From Gemmatimonadaceae bacterium (GTDB taxonomy: Bacteria; Gemmatimonadota; Gemmatimonadetes; Gemmatimonadales; Gemmatimonadaceae): DNA of 9,895 nt. The DNA lies in NCBI GenBank assembly GCA_014378185.1, contig JACMOE010000804.1, positions 1 to 9,895 on the forward strand. Reading direction: 5' to 3'. Below are positions 7,831 through 9,895 of this stretch, piece by piece. Under the pieces are notes generated by a model. It was not told the origin of the DNA. It did no database searches and saw only the letters and a list, made by a program, of their open reading frames with translations. The position numbers were made by a program, and so were the translations under genes. Position 1 is the first letter of the stretch; each line of letters begins with the position of its first letter.

Positions 7831-7832
7831 AC

Positions 7833-8294
7833 TCACCTTGCCTGATGGACCGATGAGGCCATCTCCAGCCGACGCGACACGGTGACGAGGCGACGCGTCA
7901 GCTCCAGCATGCGGGCCAGCGCCGCCCGATGCTCATCCGCCATCGCCTCCCCCTCCAGCAACTGCGCCTCGGCCAGGAGCGCCGTCAGCGGATTGTTGAA
8001 CGCGTGCTGCAGCGTGCGCGCGATCTCCCCGAGGGCGAACTGCCCACGGACGCGCGCCAGCTCGCGCACCGCCACTTCCTCGTCACTGTTGTAGTGCGCT
8101 GGCTCCGCCGGTACGCCAACCGGCGCCTCCCGCTCCGCCAGCAGGGCGCGCACGACCTTGTCCGCATCCGCCGACGGAAGAAGGCGAGCGATCAACTCGC
8201 GTGCGAAGGCGGCGTGCGGCTCCGTGACCGCGGCCGGTGTCAAGGTTCGCGGCGGCGGCCCGCTGCCCGCTCGACCCGAGTAACTTTCACCCAT
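7833..8294 (-). CDS. Histidine kinase DHp (HisKA-like) domain protein without ATPase domain
   Basis: The 153-residue product has a proline/glycine-rich start, a short helical region (about 26-56) and a C-terminal DHp-type helical hairpin. Its H-box reads LGEIARTLQHAFNNPLTALL, with the candidate phosphoacceptor His97 and the NNPLT sequence typical of HisKA domains. The second helix covers about 120-145. The protein stops right after the hairpin, so no HATPase_c domain (N, G1 or G2 boxes) follows. The residue after His97 is Ala, where active kinases normally carry Glu or Asp. It therefore probably does not phosphorylate itself, and may act as a phosphotransfer, dimerisation or phosphatase-type partner. 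No signal peptide or membrane segment is seen. The ATG at 8294 is chosen over an in-frame start at 8387 because GGAGGAG sits 3 bases before it. Its ATG overlaps the divergent TPR-like ATG. The partner is unknown; the stand-alone receiver about 600 bases away is a candidate. Confidence 0.75.
   Translation of the reverse strand: MGESYSGRAGSGPPPRTLTPAAVTEPHAAFARELIARLLPSADADKVVRALLAEREAPVGVPAEPAHYNSDEEVAVRELARVRGQFALGEIARTLQHAFNNPLTALLAEAQLLEGEAMADEHRAALARMLELTRRLVTVSRRLEMASSVHQAR
8281..8286 (+). promoter_or_regulatory. Candidate -10 for a leaderless TPR-like mRNA
   Basis: TAACTT fits TANNNT and ends 6 bases before the ATG at 8293, the usual distance for a transcript beginning at the start codon. 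The TPR-like gene has no Shine-Dalgarno, which agrees. No -35 is recognisable. The element lies inside the first codons of the divergent DHp-only gene. Confidence 0.35.
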
Positions 8295-8306
8295 GTTCTC
8301 CTCCCC
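8288..8306 (-). promoter_or_regulatory. Shine-Dalgarno and shared start site of the divergent pair
   Basis: On the minus strand GGAGGAG-AAC-ATG is a strong ribosome binding site that fixes the DHp-only start at 8294. The same CATG (8292-8295) supplies the plus-strand ATG at 8293. The Shine-Dalgarno thus lies inside the first codons of the TPR-like gene. Confidence 0.7.
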
Positions 8307-8886
8307 ACCCGACGTGAACGCCGCCGTTTCGGACGCAGTGCAGGAATACCGGCAAGACGGCGACATCGCGGCATTGCTCGACCGCATGAAGGTGCTTTCC
8401 AGCGCAGCGGACCCACTCGCACTCGCGGCAGCGGCGGCCCCCTTTCACGACCTGCCGGAAGTCGTGATTCCGGCGTACGAAAGAATCGTAGCGGCTCGGC
8501 CCTCCGATGCGCAGGCGATGGTCATTCTGGCCAACGCCTACTGGCTTACCGGCCGCGGGGCCGACTTGGTCGGTGCCTTGGCAACGCGGGCCATGGCCGC
8601 CGACGCCGGCAATCGCGGTGCCTGGCACCTGTGGGCGCTGAGCGAATCGAACCCGCGTGCGCGGATGGAGCGGTGGGGGCAAGTGGCCGACCGATTTCCC
8701 GCGGACCAGCTTGCGCGCGCCGCGCTCGCTGATAACGCGGCGGGTGTCGCGGGCGCAGAACACGACCCGCTTGCGCTCGATCTCGCCGTTCGCACGTATG
8801 AAGGATTGTGGGCCGAGGCGAGCCGCGATGAAGAGCGTCGTGCGCTCGAGGAGACGATCGCGAAGTTGAAGGGGTGGGCGCTGTAG
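8293..8886 (+). CDS. TPR-like helical repeat protein of unknown function
   Basis: This 197-residue soluble protein is alanine-rich and helical throughout. Residues about 55-92 read like a tetratricopeptide unit: a helix with IPAYERIVAARPSDAQA, then VILANAYWLTGRG. Weaker helical pairs precede and follow it, including LDLAVRTYEGLWAEA near the C-terminus. TPR proteins usually serve as scaffolds for protein contacts; no catalytic motif or signal peptide is seen. It is the only plus-strand gene in the window. The ATG at 8293 is the first start in a frame that looks coding from there on; no Shine-Dalgarno precedes it, and a GTG at 8314 or the ATG at 8386 are alternatives. It shares the CATG start with the divergent DHp-only gene and converges with the receiver gene, with 18 bases between stops. 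Its position inside a signalling cluster suggests an adaptor role, which is inference. Confidence 0.7.
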   Translation: MFSSPPDVNAAVSDAVQEYRQDGDIAALLDRMKVLSSAADPLALAAAAAPFHDLPEVVIPAYERIVAARPSDAQAMVILANAYWLTGRGADLVGALATRAMAADAGNRGAWHLWALSESNPRARMERWGQVADRFPADQLARAALADNAAGVAGAEHDPLALDLAVRTYEGLWAEASRDEERRALEETIAKLKGWAL

Positions 8887-8887
8887 C

Positions 8888-8930
8888 GCGGATGCGCGGC
8901 GTTCCTAAGCGCTCTGTCCGCGCGCATCGC
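8888..8930. terminator. Imperfect hairpin between convergent genes
   Basis: The arm GCGGATGCGCGG (8888-8899) is roughly complementary to CCGCGCGCATCGC (8918-8930), with a small bulge and an 18-base loop. It begins just after the TPR-like stop and extends into the last codons of the receiver gene. Such a hairpin could protect or end both convergent messages. There is no T-run on either side, so a true intrinsic terminator is doubtful. Confidence 0.25.
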
Positions 8931-9315
8931 GCGCGCGTCCGCGATGTGGGACCAGTGTCTCGACGGCGCCAATCAGCTCCTTGAGCTCGAACGGCTTCCG
9001 GATCGACGGACACTTGCACGACAGGATCAGCTTGTAGGCACGCTCCGAGATGTCACCCGTCATGAACAGCGTCTGGTGGCGCAGGTGCGGTTGTGTCGCC
9101 GCGGCAAGTTCGAACACCACGTCGCCGCGCGTGTCCGGAATGCGCAGGTCGATGACCATGACATCCACGTGCTGCGACGATAGGACGGAGAGGGCCGCGT
9201 CACCGGATTGCGCCGCCACCACCTCGAAGCCGGCGCGCGTCAGGGCAATCGTGAGCGCGCGACAGATGGCGGGTTCGTCATCCACGACGAGCACGCGTAC
9301 TGGCTCAGCGTACAT
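8905..9315 (-). CDS. Single-domain response regulator (CheY-like receiver)
   Basis: The 136-residue protein is one receiver domain with no output domain. Visible motifs are VLVVDDE with the acidic pair D12/D13, the phosphoacceptor in VIDLRIP (D56), the switch threonine in LFMTGD (T86) and the conserved lysine in RKPF (K107). All key residues are present, so it should accept a phosphoryl group from a histidine protein and act through partner binding. A short basic tail follows, and a CKC pair (about residues 100-102) lies before the last strand. The ATG at 9315 is preferred because GAGG sits 5 bases before it. An in-frame ATG at 9336 adds seven residues but has no Shine-Dalgarno, and extension to 9498 would run into the upstream gene. 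It lies 62 bases after the AraC-type gene on the same strand, so the two are probably co-transcribed. The cognate kinase is not in the window. Confidence 0.9.
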   Translation of the reverse strand: MYAEPVRVLVVDDEPAICRALTIALTRAGFEVVAAQSGDAALSVLSSQHVDVMVIDLRIPDTRGDVVFELAAATQPHLRHQTLFMTGDISERAYKLILSCKCPSIRKPFELKELIGAVETLVPHRGRARDARGQSA

Positions 9316-9377
9316 CACGTCCTCGGTCTCGGTCATCTGGGCGGTGTGCGTGCGGATGCTGTTCCATCGATACGACC

Positions 9378-9895
9378 TCATTCGGGTTCCGTCACATCCT
9401 GCTCCGGCTTGACGCGACGGAGATGGTCGGCGAGCAATCGCACGAACAACTCCGGCGGTACGTCGCGCCGCAATTCCTTCGGGGCACGGCCAGTCCATTC
9501 CTGCATCAACTTGCTCAGCGTGTCCGGATCGGAGTAGCCAAGCTTGCTGCTGATTTCCTTCAACCTGCTGCCTGGCGCGCGCAACAACGTGTAGGCGCGC
9601 AACAGTCTTGCGCAGACGATGAGATGGCGCGGCTGGAGCCCGGCCGGCATCATGTGCCGGTAGAGCGATCGGGACGCCATGCCCGCCAACCGTGCCAGCT
9701 CCTGGCTGTTCTTCACCCGCGCCGGTGAGCGGAACAACTGCTCGATGGCGCGGGCCACGACAACTGGCAGCTGCCGTAATGGCGTCGCCAGCTCCTGCAA
9801 CATCAACTCGGCCAACGGATGCGCCGGCACTCGCTCGATCAGCTCGAGAAAGCGCCGAGGGTCATCGTCCGACCGGTTCAACACGGCGTGCTGCA
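9378..9895 (-). CDS. AraC-type helix-turn-helix regulator, N-terminus beyond window
   Basis: The frame is open to the right edge with no stop, and the only start near it is a GTG at 9884, so the gene most likely begins outside the window; 171 codons plus the stop are visible. The C-terminal part matches the AraC/HTH_18 fold with two helix-turn-helix units: one around SQELARLAGMASRSLYRHM (about 9650-9710), and the diagnostic second one around RLKEISSKLGYSDPDTLSK with the tail WTGRAPKELRR (about 9465-9565). The preceding visible part (FLELIERVPAHPLAELML) is helical and could be the end of a sensor or pseudo-receiver domain; this cannot be settled here. The protein presumably binds DNA as a transcription regulator. 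It lies upstream of the single-domain receiver, 62 bases apart on the same strand, which suggests a shared message. Target genes are unknown. Confidence 0.8.
   Translation of the reverse strand, partial: QHAVLNRSDDDPRRFLELIERVPAHPLAELMLQELATPLRQLPVVVARAIEQLFRSPARVKNSQELARLAGMASRSLYRHMMPAGLQPRHLIVCARLLRAYTLLRAPGSRLKEISSKLGYSDPDTLSKLMQEWTGRAPKELRRDVPPELFVRLLADHLRRVKPEQDVTEPE

Larger units (their letters stand above)
7416..7832. other. 417-base region without a convincing gene, upstream of rho
   Basis: This gap lies between the end of the DHp-only gene and the rho start, both on the minus strand, so it should contain the rho promoter and leader. It holds two adjoining palindromes near rho, a weak promoter candidate on each strand around 7508-7557, a terminator-like hairpin pointing along plus at 7695-7721, and a small inverted repeat at 7815-7830. 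Open frames crossing it have no recognisable domain, arginine-rich shadow-like composition and poor starts, so I call no protein here. Confidence 0.5.

Noticed and set aside
7330..7845. Plus-strand open frame of 171 codons across the rho upstream gap
   Set aside because: It begins antisense to rho, has no domain or ribosome site, and its composition resembles non-coding GC-rich DNA. Not excluded entirely.
8295..8387. Upstream start for the DHp-only protein
   Set aside because: The added residues are encoded by the ribosome site and shadow of the TPR-like gene, while the ATG at 8294 has a strong GGAGGAG.
9316..9498. Longer N-terminus of the receiver protein
   Set aside because: It would overlap the AraC-type gene, and receiver homology begins right after the ATG at 9315.
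9882..9884. GTG as the true start of the AraC-type gene
   Set aside because: The frame stays open to the window edge and the protein is short at its N-terminus, so this is likely an edge artefact.

Overview
The base composition is very GC-rich, genes are packed tightly, and the protein families (an Omp85 protein paired with a TamB-like protein, a Rho with a long RG-rich N-terminus, and an AraC-type regulator with a single-domain receiver) suggest a diderm, high-GC bacterium. Gemmatimonadota is my best guess from protein style. No rRNA or other phylogenetic marker is present, so this is an inference.

Left part (1-5870, all minus strand). Transcription runs right to left: rho, then a 150-base structured intergenic stretch, then an outer-membrane Omp85 protein of the TamA/BamA type, then a very long TamB/AsmA-like protein. 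The tamA-like stop and the tamB-like start share one base, so the two are almost certainly translated together. They form a translocation and assembly module linking inner and outer membranes. The TamB-like gene runs off the left edge, and its C-terminal family-defining domain is outside the window.

Middle (5868-7832). Rho termination factor has a 140-residue disordered N-terminus in place of the usual Rho_N helical domain. About 417 bases without a convincing gene lie upstream of it. They hold small palindromes, weak promoter candidates and an orphan terminator-like hairpin pointing along the plus strand.

Right part (7833-9895). This is a compact signalling cluster: a histidine-kinase-type phosphoacceptor (DHp) protein with no ATPase domain, a divergent TPR-like protein whose start codon overlaps that of the DHp protein, a stand-alone receiver converging on the TPR gene, and an AraC-type regulator just upstream of the receiver and cut by the right edge. 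The DHp-only protein and the stand-alone receiver could be two halves of a split phosphorelay; that is inference from proximity and domain content.

No tRNA, rRNA, CRISPR array, insertion sequence or phage gene was seen. The most unusual points are the shared CATG start of the divergent pair, the kinase-less phosphoacceptor protein, the three close cysteine pairs of the TamA-like protein, and the Rho N-terminus.
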